Below the pieces are notes generated by a model, which was given only the letters and a program-made list of their open reading frames with translations, did no database searches and was not told where the DNA came from. A stretch of DNA of 27,460 bases, taken from contig CAINDH010000296.1 of assembly GCA_903847285.1 (NCBI GenBank), positions 1 to 27,460 on the forward strand, written 5' to 3'. This document shows, in pieces, positions 6,353 through 14,570 of this stretch (position 1 is the first letter of the stretch; each line of letters begins with the position of its first letter). Position numbers and translations under genes: made by a program. Source of the DNA: an uncultured Verrucomicrobia subdivision 3 bacterium. Its GTDB lineage: Bacteria; Verrucomicrobiota; Verrucomicrobiae; Limisphaerales; UBA11358.

Positions 6353-7363
6353 TTAGCGAGGGGTTCCGTTCGGAAATAAAATTTCTGTGCCCGCGCGGCG
6401 GAACTCACCGGGAATTTTTTGCCCGCCGCTCAACCAGGCCAGCGGGCAGTTTGTGCCGAGCACGAAATTCCACAGCTTGACGTGGCGTTGCTCCTCGTCG
6501 AGGTGCGTGAAAATCACGTCTTCCGGCATCAGCGGCGCGAAGGCGTTGAATTGTTCGAACAGAAGTGTAGTGTCGTAAGCGGCGTTCAGAACGAGGTGGA
6601 CGTGCGGCTGTGGCAGCGAGAAAAGCACGTCGCGCAACACCGCGAGGCCGTTGCCGCCATACGCATCAACGCCGGGCAAATCCACCAGCAGCAAATCTTC
6701 TGTGCCCGACGGTTCGCTCCAGAAACGTTCACACGGCACGCCGAGCATTTCGGTGTGGAGCGAAAGAAATTCTGCTGTGTTCGCCGTTTCGCTATCGAGT
6801 CGCGAGACGCGCGCTCGCTGTTCCCCGCGTAGCACGGCGTTGGTCATCCATTTGCATAGCGCGGTAGTTTTTCCAGAACCCGCGGGGCCAACAAAAACGT
6901 GTGGGCGACCATCGCCTTCGGTCGCGCGATTCGGTGAACGCCAGAATGTGGCGAGGGTATCGCGCACGATAGTCCATTCATCGGCGGGCAAACGCGGCGG
7001 CAGCGCGCCGTGCATCGCGGAGATTTTTTGCTCCAGCCGGTCAGCGTATTCTGGCAACAGCCCCATGGATTCCAGCCACGCCAAGCTGCGCCAGCGATGC
7101 GTCGGGCGCGGGGAAAATTCTTCGGGAGCGATCGCTTCAAAAGGCGAATATGAATCTGTTTCCGGTGGCGACACCTGGCGCGTCGTGGTCGCACTTTCCG
7201 GAATACCGGCCGTGACTTCAATTTTCCCGCGCTTCAGTAGTCGTGCAAATCCGTTGCCCGGCAGCTTCCGCACGTTCACGATGACCGCATCCGCGCCGAG
7301 ATTGGCCTGCACCATACGCACGGCTTCATTGGCGTTCTCAGCGGTGAAGGAAGAGAGTTTCAT
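6353..7363 (-). CDS. flhF: FlhF-like flagellar SRP-type GTPase, divergent
   Basis: 336 aa. FlhF sets flagellar site and number and is related to Ffh and FtsY. The N-terminal B domain opens with the FlhF signature MKLSSFTAENANEAVRMV. The NG domain has a P-loop GPAGSGKTTALCK (159-171). Other G motifs are altered: the usual DTAGR is DLPGVD (228-233) and the usual TKLD is THLD (286-289), followed by the FlhF-like LSGGQKIPGE. The protein is also short for the family. Position right after flhA (ATGA overlap 7360-7363) supports the identity. GTP hydrolysis may be weak; that is inference. No fleN/flhG partner is in the window. Confidence 0.88.
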   Translation of the reverse strand: MKLSSFTAENANEAVRMVQANLGADAVIVNVRKLPGNGFARLLKRGKIEVTAGIPESATTTRQVSPPETDSYSPFEAIAPEEFSPRPTHRWRSLAWLESMGLLPEYADRLEQKISAMHGALPPRLPADEWTIVRDTLATFWRSPNRATEGDGRPHVFVGPAGSGKTTALCKWMTNAVLRGEQRARVSRLDSETANTAEFLSLHTEMLGVPCERFWSEPSGTEDLLLVDLPGVDAYGGNGLAVLRDVLFSLPQPHVHLVLNAAYDTTLLFEQFNAFAPLMPEDVIFTHLDEEQRHVKLWNFVLGTNCPLAWLSGGQKIPGEFRRAGTEILFPNGTPR

Positions 7364-9627
7364 TCAATTCCCGGAATCACTGCCGCGTTCTGCACCGTCA
7401 CGCGCGGCGGAATTTCTGCGTAAGAAAGCACGGCTAAGTCGGTGAAGGTGTTCTCAAAAAATCGGCGGAACGCGAGGCGCAATTGCGGCGCGCAGAGAAT
7501 TACCGGCTGCTGGCCCGCGGCGAGCATTTGCTGGATGACGCGGGACAGCGAATCAATGACATGCCGCGCCAGTCGTGGTTCGACAATAAGTGCGACTTCG
7601 CTCGCCGACTGCCGCACACCTTGAGTGAGTTGCGCTTCAAGTTTGGGATCAATTGTGATGGCGCGCACACTGCCGTTTTCGCCTTGAAACGGTCGCGTAA
7701 GCTGTGCGCCGAGTGCGCGGCGGGCGTGTTCGGAAAGTTCGTCGGGATTTTTTGTTAGGGATGCGTAATCACCAACTTTTTCTAAAATGCCCGCGAGGTT
7801 GCGGATGGAAATTCCCTCCGCCAAAAGGTTTTGCAGGATGCGCTGCACTTGGCCGATGCTCAACTGGCTGGGGATCAATTCATTCACCACTGCCGCGTGC
7901 GTTTGCTTTAGGTTGTCGAGCAACGCCTGCACATCTTGGCGCGTGATAATTTCGTGCAAGTGACGCCGCACGGTTTCCGAGAGATGCGTGATGAGCACGG
8001 ACGGCGCATCCACGACCGTAAAGCCCGCAATCTCTGCGCTCTTGCGTTCAGCTTCTGAAACCCAAGTCGCGGGCAGGTTGAATACCGGCTCGACGGTGGG
8101 AATTCCCTTCAATGTGACCTTGCTGTTGGTCGCATTCATCGCGAGCCAGTGGTTCGGTGTGAGTTGACCCTGTGCGATAGGATTCCCTTTTAAAACAAAG
8201 CGATACTCGTTATTACCCAGTTGCAAATTATCGCGAAGTTTGATGGGCGGAATCAGCATTCCCATGTCTGACGCGAACTGGCGACGCACGCCGGTGACGC
8301 GTTCCAGCAAGTTGCCGCCTTTCTTGCCGTCGGCAAGCGCTACCAGGCCGTAGCCAAGTTCAATCTGGAATGTGTCGAGCGTGAGGAGGTTTTCCAATTT
8401 ATCCGCTGCCTTTGCATCGGCAGCAGTGGCAGCGCCCGCCGCGGGAGTTTTTGCTTCAGCACCTTTGCCATTCATGCCGACGGCGTTGGCGACGGCGGGC
8501 GAGGCTTCTGGCATTCCGTTTTTGTGCAGCGAATAGGAAAGCAAACCGATGCACGCTGCCATGATGAGGAACGGCATCGTGGGCAGGCCGGGAACAATTG
8601 CCATGATGCCAAGCATCACCGCCAGAATCGTCAGCGCCTTCGGATAAAATAAAAGTTGGCGGCTTAACTCGCGTCCCAAATCAGCTTTCGACGTAGCGCG
8701 TGTGACGAGTATGCCCGCCGCCACTGAGGTGATTAGCGCGGGAACCTGCGAAACCAAACCGTCGCCGATTGAGAGCATTGTGAAGCGGGACAAGGCTTCA
8801 TTCATCGTCATACCTTTTTGCATGATGCCGATGGCGAAGCCGCCGATGACGTTGATGAGCGTGATTAGAATTGCCGCAATCGCATCGCCGCGGACAAACT
8901 TGCTCGCCCCGTCCATGGCCCCGTAAAAATCAGCTTCTTCCTCAACCGCGCGCCGCCGCGTGCGCGCTTCAGATTCATTGATTAGGCCGGCATTGAGTTC
9001 CGCATCAATTGCCATCTGCTTGCCGGGCATCGCGTCCAATGTGAAGCGCGCCGCTACCTCTGCAATGCGCCCTGCGCCCTTCGTGATGACGATAAAATTT
9101 ATCAGGACGAGAATCGCGAATACCACGAGGCCCACGACATAATTGCCTCGCACGACGAAATTTCCGAACGCTTCGATGATGTGACCCGCATAGCCATCGA
9201 GCAAAATGAGCCGCGTGGAAGCGACATTTAGCGCCAGTCGATAGAGCGTGATGAAAAGGAGCAGGGTGGGGAACCCGGTAAATTCTGCCGGAGTCCGCAG
9301 GTAAAGAATGACCAGCAACGTTAGCAAGGAAAGTCCGATGCTGATCGTCAGTAACAGATCGAGCAGCATCGGTGGCACGGGCAGGATCAGCAGCAGAATC
9401 GTGCCGAAAAGCCCGAAAACCAGCCACAAATCACCATGTTTTAGCAGTCCGCGCAATCTGTCGCTTAATACACCCATGCAAATTTTTTGTAGAATTTTTT
9501 CTGCGGCGCTACGTGCGCGACGGGCGGATTTTTTTGCCGCCAACAGAGTTAAGCAGGAAGTTCGCCAGCCAAATGTTTCGTCATTGCCTTCGGGTAGTGC
9601 CGTGCTCGACCATTCCTCAAATTCCAT
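7360..9627 (-). CDS. flhA: Flagellar export gate protein FlhA, with N-terminal extension
   Basis: 755 aa from ATG 9627. FlhA is the large export-gate subunit of the flagellar type III secretion system. The N-terminal half has eight predicted membrane helices (beginning WLVFGLFGTILLLILP) and the cytoplasmic FHIPEP-region loop with GRIAEVAARFTLDAMPGKQMAID. The C-terminal half is the substrate-docking cytoplasmic domain. The start is decided by a strong AGGAG ribosome site (9636-9640), 8 bases before ATG 9627; a GTG at 9636 is too close to it, and the canonical-looking ATG at 9477 has no ribosome site. Thus about 50 extra residues (acidic, then very basic) precede the usual start. First gene of the minus-strand flagellar operon. 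Confidence 0.94.
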   Translation of the reverse strand: MEFEEWSSTALPEGNDETFGWRTSCLTLLAAKKSARRARSAAEKILQKICMGVLSDRLRGLLKHGDLWLVFGLFGTILLLILPVPPMLLDLLLTISIGLSLLTLLVILYLRTPAEFTGFPTLLLFITLYRLALNVASTRLILLDGYAGHIIEAFGNFVVRGNYVVGLVVFAILVLINFIVITKGAGRIAEVAARFTLDAMPGKQMAIDAELNAGLINESEARTRRRAVEEEADFYGAMDGASKFVRGDAIAAILITLINVIGGFAIGIMQKGMTMNEALSRFTMLSIGDGLVSQVPALITSVAAGILVTRATSKADLGRELSRQLLFYPKALTILAVMLGIMAIVPGLPTMPFLIMAACIGLLSYSLHKNGMPEASPAVANAVGMNGKGAEAKTPAAGAATAADAKAADKLENLLTLDTFQIELGYGLVALADGKKGGNLLERVTGVRRQFASDMGMLIPPIKLRDNLQLGNNEYRFVLKGNPIAQGQLTPNHWLAMNATNSKVTLKGIPTVEPVFNLPATWVSEAERKSAEIAGFTVVDAPSVLITHLSETVRRHLHEIITRQDVQALLDNLKQTHAAVVNELIPSQLSIGQVQRILQNLLAEGISIRNLAGILEKVGDYASLTKNPDELSEHARRALGAQLTRPFQGENGSVRAITIDPKLEAQLTQGVRQSASEVALIVEPRLARHVIDSLSRVIQQMLAAGQQPVILCAPQLRLAFRRFFENTFTDLAVLSYAEIPPRVTVQNAAVIPGIE

Positions 9628-9650
9628 TGGCAGCACTCCTTTTCTTGGGT

Positions 9651-9679
9651 AGGGTAAAGTCGAATCGCACCTCTGTCAG
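9651..9679 (-). promoter_or_regulatory. Possible promoter of the flagellar operon
   Basis: On the minus strand: CTGACA (9674-9679, 5 of 6 to TTGACA), a 17-base spacer, then TACCCT (9651-9656, only 3 of 6 to TATAAT), 23 bases before the flhA start and just ahead of the AGGAG ribosome site. The weak -10 suggests either an activator-dependent promoter or a chance match. Position and spacing are the only support. Confidence 0.22.
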
Positions 9680-9690
9680 CCACGGCAGAA

Positions 9691-12381
9691 ATGGTTCACA
9701 AACAAGTGAAAACGTTTTTTAGTCTGTTCGCCCTCATGGCTGCCATGTCGTTGCGTGCCCAAACACCGGTTTGGACGCAGTTTCCCAATTCGCCTGTCGG
9801 CACGGGCTTTCGCAATGACGATATTTGTTTCACTGACCTTACCAACGGCTGGAGCGCGCGCGGGCGTGACGGCCTTTATCGCACCACCAATGCTGGCCAA
9901 AGTTGGTTCTCCGTCACGCCGCATCTGGTCACCAATGTGGCGCATTTTCGGTCCATCGGTTTTGCCACTCCCACGCACGGCTGGGCCGGCAATCTGGGGC
10001 CGGGTGCTTACGACAGTCTCGTGACTGATACCAACCTGCTCTATGAAACTTTTGATGGCGGCAGTAGTTGGAACATCGTCACCCCAATCAATGACACCGG
10101 CATGAAAGGTTTTTGCGCCATAAATATCCCCGACCCGCAACACATGTATGGGGTTGGGCGTGTGCGTGGCCCGGCGTATTTTGTGAAGTCCGAGGATGGC
10201 GGTAGTAGTTGGTTTGTAACCAACCTCACTGCCGCCGGCGTGATGGGCGGGTTGATGGATGTTTTTTTCATGAACACTAACCTCGGCTTCATCGTCGGCA
10301 TGGATACGAATTCTTTTTTTTCACCGCCGTATTACGCCAACATCGCCCGCACGACGAACGGCGGCCTGAACTGGGAAGTGGTGGCCCACGCGCACGTCAC
10401 CAACAGTTATTTCTGGAAGATGTCTTGGCCGACGACCAACATCGGCTACGTCTCACTCCAACAAAACAGTTTATATTCTTCGTTTGTCTTTTACAAAACC
10501 ACGGACGGTGGGCAGACATGGGTTTCGAACGCGATTCCGCTTTCCGCCATCGGTTCGCCCTCGTCATTTGAATTGCAAGGCATCGGCTTCGTCAGCACGA
10601 ATGAAGGCTGGCTTGGTGGCGGCGCTTTGGCGGCACCCTTTAATTTCATCCACACCACAGATGGCGGGCTGACGTGGACACCGATGGGCTACGTCAACGC
10701 CAACAATCTGAACCGGTTTCGTTTTCTCAGCCCCACCTTGGGATATTTGTCGGGCATCAAACTGCACGTCTTTCATGTCCCGCTCGCGGCGACGGTCTCG
10801 CCGGCGATTACGAACGCACTTTTTGGTTCAAACGTAACCCTGACGGCAACGGCTTACGGCACGGCCCCGATGCAATTTCAATGGCGGCAGAACGGAACCA
10901 ATCTCGTCGGCGGCACAACGAATGGTTTTTCCATTACGAATATCGTCGCTGGCAGCGCGGGGAATTATGATTTGGTGCTGACAGATTTCAGCGGCTCAGT
11001 TACCAGCCTGGTCGCGGCGCTCAGTGTCGTCGGCATTCCCGTTCCGCCAGCCATCACTGCGCAACCGCAAAACATCGTGGCCAACAAAGGCTCCAACGCC
11101 GTGTTCAGTGTCACCGCCACAGGAACTGCGCCGCTCAACTACCAATGGTTCTTCAGCTCCGCTGCCATCGCGGGCGCGGCGAGCGCCGCCTATATACGCA
11201 CGAACGTGCAGGCCACGAGCGTTGGAAATTATTTCGTCGTCATCACCAATCTGGGAGGCAGCGTGACCAGTTCGGTTGCCGTGTTGACATTGGGCTTTGC
11301 GGATGACTTCGATGGTTTCGCCGTGCCGAGCGTCGTGACTGGCCCAGCCACTACGAATGGCTACAAGATTTTTTTTGGTGCATCATCAGGGGGCTATGAC
11401 TTCAAGGCGATTTTTGGTTTCGACTATTCCACCGTCACCAGCCCGACCAACATTCCTTCCGCGCCACGTTCGCCCGGCGGAACGACGAAGGGGCTTTACC
11501 TCACCGTGAATAAGTTTGACGGGAATAATGCCCCCGCCGCCGTGAACCTTTTCCCCGCCAGCCAGTTGTTCAGTAACAATTTTTCACTCAAATTTGATAT
11601 GTGGCTTAATTGGTCGAACATCAGTTCATCCACGGAACACACACTCTTCGGCATTAACCACTCGGGCAACGTCACCAACCGCATCGGGGCGAACACGAGC
11701 GACGGTGTTTTCTTTGCCGTGGATGGCGAGGGCGGCAACGGCGTTTCCTCAACGTCCACCACCATCCGCGACTTCGCCATATTTCGCGGTGGCGGCGTGG
11801 GCGCGATTCCAGTGCTGCTGACGACGAACACTACCGCGTTTGGTCCGACTGCGCCGCTTGGCTCGCTCTTTGACAACAACGATCCGGGATTCTTGAGTTT
11901 GTTTCCGTCAAAGAACATCGCCGGCATCGGCAGCACGCCAGCAGGCTCAGCGGGATTGCGTTGGTTGAGCGGTGAAGTAAGGCAAGTCAACGGCATCATC
12001 ACCTGGCTGCTAAACGGTGTGGCTGTGGCTCAGTTCACCAATACTTTTGCCTACACCAATGGCGCGATTCTCCTCGGCTATAACGACACGTTCAGTTCCA
12101 CCGGCGACACGAACAACTTTGTCATCTTCGACAACCTCAGTGTAGAGCCCATCGTCTTCGCGCCGGTGAAAATTGTGATGCCCCAAGTATCTGGAAATAA
12201 TTTCAGCTTTAGCTTTGGCACGGATGCCTACGAAAGCTACACCGTGCAATGGGCCACGAATTTGGCTTCAGGAAGCTGGGCCACGTGGACGAATTTTTAC
12301 GCCGGTGGCGCGACTAACACGGTGACGGTTCCGCTGACGGCGAATTCCCCGGCGCAATTCTTCCGCGTCAGCCGGCCGTGA
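9691..12381 (+). CDS. Large secreted protein with Ycf48-type repeats and two Ig-like domains
   Basis: 896 aa. Signal peptide at residues 1-23 (FFSLFALMAAMSLRA). Residues ~25-365 carry repeated blade motifs with Asp-box/Ycf48 character (YRTTNAGQSW, RTTNGGLNW, YKTTDGGQTW, HTTDGGLTW), suggesting a beta-propeller. Two Ig-like domains follow (about 368-450 and 452-530; QFQWRQNGTN and NYQWFFSS tryptophan signatures). The rest (535-870) is beta-rich and may be a lectin-type jelly roll. The protein ends in FFRVSRP, a type of C-terminus I associate with secreted Verrucomicrobiota proteins. Function unknown; likely surface or matrix. Codon use shifts toward Asn/Thr/Gly-rich content, as expected for such proteins. 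Confidence 0.85.
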   Translation: MVHKQVKTFFSLFALMAAMSLRAQTPVWTQFPNSPVGTGFRNDDICFTDLTNGWSARGRDGLYRTTNAGQSWFSVTPHLVTNVAHFRSIGFATPTHGWAGNLGPGAYDSLVTDTNLLYETFDGGSSWNIVTPINDTGMKGFCAINIPDPQHMYGVGRVRGPAYFVKSEDGGSSWFVTNLTAAGVMGGLMDVFFMNTNLGFIVGMDTNSFFSPPYYANIARTTNGGLNWEVVAHAHVTNSYFWKMSWPTTNIGYVSLQQNSLYSSFVFYKTTDGGQTWVSNAIPLSAIGSPSSFELQGIGFVSTNEGWLGGGALAAPFNFIHTTDGGLTWTPMGYVNANNLNRFRFLSPTLGYLSGIKLHVFHVPLAATVSPAITNALFGSNVTLTATAYGTAPMQFQWRQNGTNLVGGTTNGFSITNIVAGSAGNYDLVLTDFSGSVTSLVAALSVVGIPVPPAITAQPQNIVANKGSNAVFSVTATGTAPLNYQWFFSSAAIAGAASAAYIRTNVQATSVGNYFVVITNLGGSVTSSVAVLTLGFADDFDGFAVPSVVTGPATTNGYKIFFGASSGGYDFKAIFGFDYSTVTSPTNIPSAPRSPGGTTKGLYLTVNKFDGNNAPAAVNLFPASQLFSNNFSLKFDMWLNWSNISSSTEHTLFGINHSGNVTNRIGANTSDGVFFAVDGEGGNGVSSTSTTIRDFAIFRGGGVGAIPVLLTTNTTAFGPTAPLGSLFDNNDPGFLSLFPSKNIAGIGSTPAGSAGLRWLSGEVRQVNGIITWLLNGVAVAQFTNTFAYTNGAILLGYNDTFSSTGDTNNFVIFDNLSVEPIVFAPVKIVMPQVSGNNFSFSFGTDAYESYTVQWATNLASGSWATWTNFYAGGATNTVTVPLTANSPAQFFRVSRP

Positions 12382-12389
12382 CGGCGGCT
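12370..12389. other. Imperfect hairpin between convergent genes
   Basis: AGCCGgCCG-tga-CGGCGGCT, with one bulged G, spans the stop of the Ycf48/Ig-like gene and the few bases before the hldD stop. There is no T-tract on either side, so it is not a classical terminator. It may simply reflect GC-rich coding ends. Confidence 0.25.
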
Positions 12390-13397
12390 TTAGGCCAAGG
12401 ACGGGTCGAGCCGTTTGTCTGCGACAAGATACTTGCGGACATAGTCATGCACGGCGTTCTCCAGTGACGTGACCGGTGCATCGTAGCCCGCCCCACGCAG
12501 TCGCAACAGGTTGGCTTGGGTAAAGTATTGATACTTGTCGCGAATGGTTTCCGGCATCTCGATGAACTTGATGACAGGCTTCTTCTTTAAAGCGGTGAAC
12601 ACGGCATTCGATAAATCCACCCACGTCCGCGCCTGACCGGAACCAATGTTGAACAAACCGTTCGCGCGCGATGTTGCCGCCAAATGCAGGGTCATCGCCA
12701 CGCAGTCTTTGACGTAAAGAAAGTCGCGCTTCTGCTCGCCGTGTTTGTAGTCCGGCTTGTAGCTCTTGAATAATTTGATGAGGCTCTCGCTTTGCACCTG
12801 TGCAAAACTTTTGTGGACGAGCGAACGCATATCGCCCTTGTGATCCTCGTTCGGGCCAAAGACGTTGAAAAATTTCAGGCCGACTACCTTGTTCAAAAAC
12901 CCGGCACGCTTGGCGTGTAAATCGAACAGGTGTTTTGAGTATCCATACATATTCAACGGACGCAAGGTGTCGAGTTTGGTCTCGTTGTCCTCCATGCCTT
13001 GTTCGCCGTCACCGTAAGTCGCGGCGGACGACGCATAGACGAAGCGCACCTTGTTCGCCAGCGACCAGTGCGCGAGGTCTTTGGTGAACTCGTAATTATT
13101 TTTGGCCAGATACGTTGCGTCCTTCTCCGTCGTGGCGGAACACGCGCCCATGTGCAGCACGAGATCAAATTTTCCAAGCGAGCCGCTTTGCAATCGCGTC
13201 TGCAAATCAGCCGCTTCGACGTAATCCGCAAAGCGTAATGCCGTAAGATTGCGCCATTTTTCATCTCTGCCGAGGATGTCGCTCACGACGATGTTGTCGC
13301 AACCGCGTCGGTTTAACGCCCAGACGAGCGCGCTGCCAATGAAGCCAGCGCCGCCGGTGACGAGGACGCGCGCGTCGGAAAAGTCATTCGGCTTCAT
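12390..13397 (-). CDS. hldD: ADP-L-glycero-D-manno-heptose 6-epimerase
   Basis: 335 aa from ATG 13397. Converts ADP-D,D-heptose to ADP-L,D-heptose for the LPS inner core; NADP-dependent short-chain dehydrogenase fold. Seen: VLVTGGAGFIGSALVW (Rossmann loop), LVLHMGACSATTEKD, the active-site YGYSKHLFD (YxxxK), and LKFFNVFGPNEDHKGDMRS, all typical of HldD. Length is slightly above E. coli HldD (310 aa). A TTG two codons earlier is less likely than the ATG. It follows the DHS-like gene by 6 bases, so the two are co-transcribed. It implies an outer membrane with heptose-containing LPS. The rest of the heptose pathway is not in the window. Confidence 0.94.
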   Translation of the reverse strand: MKPNDFSDARVLVTGGAGFIGSALVWALNRRGCDNIVVSDILGRDEKWRNLTALRFADYVEAADLQTRLQSGSLGKFDLVLHMGACSATTEKDATYLAKNNYEFTKDLAHWSLANKVRFVYASSAATYGDGEQGMEDNETKLDTLRPLNMYGYSKHLFDLHAKRAGFLNKVVGLKFFNVFGPNEDHKGDMRSLVHKSFAQVQSESLIKLFKSYKPDYKHGEQKRDFLYVKDCVAMTLHLAATSRANGLFNIGSGQARTWVDLSNAVFTALKKKPVIKFIEMPETIRDKYQYFTQANLLRLRGAGYDAPVTSLENAVHDYVRKYLVADKRLDPSLA

Positions 13398-13403
13398 AAG
13401 CAA

Positions 13404-14417
13404 TTACCAGCCGAGGACGTGGGCGAAAATCAGCGGGGCAACAATCGTGGCATCGGATTCGATGATGAATTTCGGCGTCTTCACGCCGAGTTTGCCCCAA
13501 GTGATTTTCTCGTTCGGCACGGCGCCGGAATAGCTGCCGTAGCTGGTGGTCGAATCGCTGATCTGGCAGAAGTAACCCCAGAGCGGCACGCTGGTGCGGA
13601 GTAAGTCCTGATGCAGCATCGGCACGACGCAAATCGGGAAGTCGCCGGAGATGCCGCCGCCGATTTGGAACATTCCAATCGTGCTCTTCTTGGTGGCGGT
13701 CTTCGTATAAAACTCTGCAAGCCAAGTCATGTATTCGATGCCGGTGCGGACGGTGTGGACATTTTTGATTTCGCCCCGAATGACGGCCGCGGCATACATA
13801 TTACCGAGCGTGGCGTCTTCCCAACCCGGAACCACGATGGGCAAATTCTTCTTCGCAGCCGCGAGCATCCAGGAATTCTTCGGGTCAATCTGATAATACT
13901 TCTCGTATTTTCCAGAGAGCAAAACTTTATAGAAAAATTCGTGAGGGAAATAGCGTTCGCCTTTTTTGTCGGCGTCGGTCCAGACTTCAAGCATGGCTTT
14001 TTCCATGCGGCGCATGGCTTCGCCTTCGGGAATGCAAGTGTCGGTCACGCGGTTCATGTGGCGTTCGAGCAACGCCTGCTCATCTTCCGCCGTGAGCGAG
14101 CGGTAGCCGGGCACGCGCTCGTAGTAATCGTGCGCGACCAAGTTAAAAACATCTTCTTCGAGATTCGCGCCGGTGCAGGTGATGAGTTGCACCTTGTCCT
14201 GCCGGATCATTTCGGCGAGCGAGAGGCCGAGTTCCGCTGTGCTCATCGCGCCGCCGAGCGTGATCATCATCTTGCCGCCGCCATCCAGATGCGCAACGTA
14301 GCCTTTCGCGGCGTCCACCAGTGACGCGGCGTTGAAGTGGCGATAGTGGTGCTGAATGAAGCGGGAGACGGGTCCGCCGGTGAGTGGTGCAGGTTTGGTC
14401 GATTTTTTCTTGGCCAT
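13404..14417 (-). CDS. Deoxyhypusine synthase-like protein (likely polyamine aminobutyl/homospermidine-type enzyme)
   Basis: 337 aa from ATG 14417 (MAKKKSTK). Homologue of deoxyhypusine synthase, which in eukaryotes moves the aminobutyl group of spermidine to eIF5A with NAD. Bacteria lack eIF5A, so bacterial relatives are thought to act on small amines; some make homospermidine. Seen: the NAD-site-like GGAMSTAELGLSLAEMI, TCTGANLEEDVFNLVAH, GGGISGDFPICVVPML, and the catalytic-lysine region EKITWGKLG with Lys309 matching the essential Lys of the WGK motif. The longer frame from 14474 is not favoured. Followed closely by hldD, while agmatine deiminase lies 1.3 kb upstream. Exact substrate cannot be told from sequence. 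Confidence 0.9.
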   Translation of the reverse strand: MAKKKSTKPAPLTGGPVSRFIQHHYRHFNAASLVDAAKGYVAHLDGGGKMMITLGGAMSTAELGLSLAEMIRQDKVQLITCTGANLEEDVFNLVAHDYYERVPGYRSLTAEDEQALLERHMNRVTDTCIPEGEAMRRMEKAMLEVWTDADKKGERYFPHEFFYKVLLSGKYEKYYQIDPKNSWMLAAAKKNLPIVVPGWEDATLGNMYAAAVIRGEIKNVHTVRTGIEYMTWLAEFYTKTATKKSTIGMFQIGGGISGDFPICVVPMLHQDLLRTSVPLWGYFCQISDSTTSYGSYSGAVPNEKITWGKLGVKTPKFIIESDATIVAPLIFAHVLGW

Positions 14418-14497
14418 AAAATTGAAAAATATTTCCGCCAACGATACGCGAGCGGACGGGAAAACCAATCTCAAATTGAATTTAACCTCACGGAAAA

Positions 14498-14552
14498 GCG
14501 CAAAGGCGCAAAGACATTTAATCCTGAAAATTTCCGGCGTTGTGACTTTGCG
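14498..14552. repeat. GCGCAAAG iterated inverted repeat
   Basis: Two perfect tandem 8-base units GCGCAAAG (14498-14513), then an inverted partner CTTTGCG (14546-14552) and a further direct CAAAGCGG just beyond. It fills the gap between the beta-helix gene and the DHS-like gene. Same architecture as the CCACAGAT and CGCGAAATA elements but a different unit. Confidence 0.55.
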
Positions 14553-14570
14553 TGAGCAAAGCGGAATTGA

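Noticed and set aside
6651..7445. Plus-strand open frame of 264 codons across flhF and the end of flhA
   Set aside because: Antisense to two well-supported genes; Ser/Arg/Pro-rich nonsense-like composition.
9651..9690. Sigma54-type promoter for the flagellar operon
   Set aside because: TGGC...TGC is present on the minus strand, but GG and GC are separated by 11 bases instead of 10, and the rest of the consensus is missing.
12370..12389. Terminator between the Ycf48/Ig-like gene and hldD
   Set aside because: Hairpin is bulged and has no T-tract on either strand; listed only as a weak hairpin.
13611..14324. Plus-strand open frame of 237 codons opposite the DHS-like gene
   Set aside because: Shadow of a high-GC gene; no domain, and the minus-strand protein is clearly homologous to a known family.
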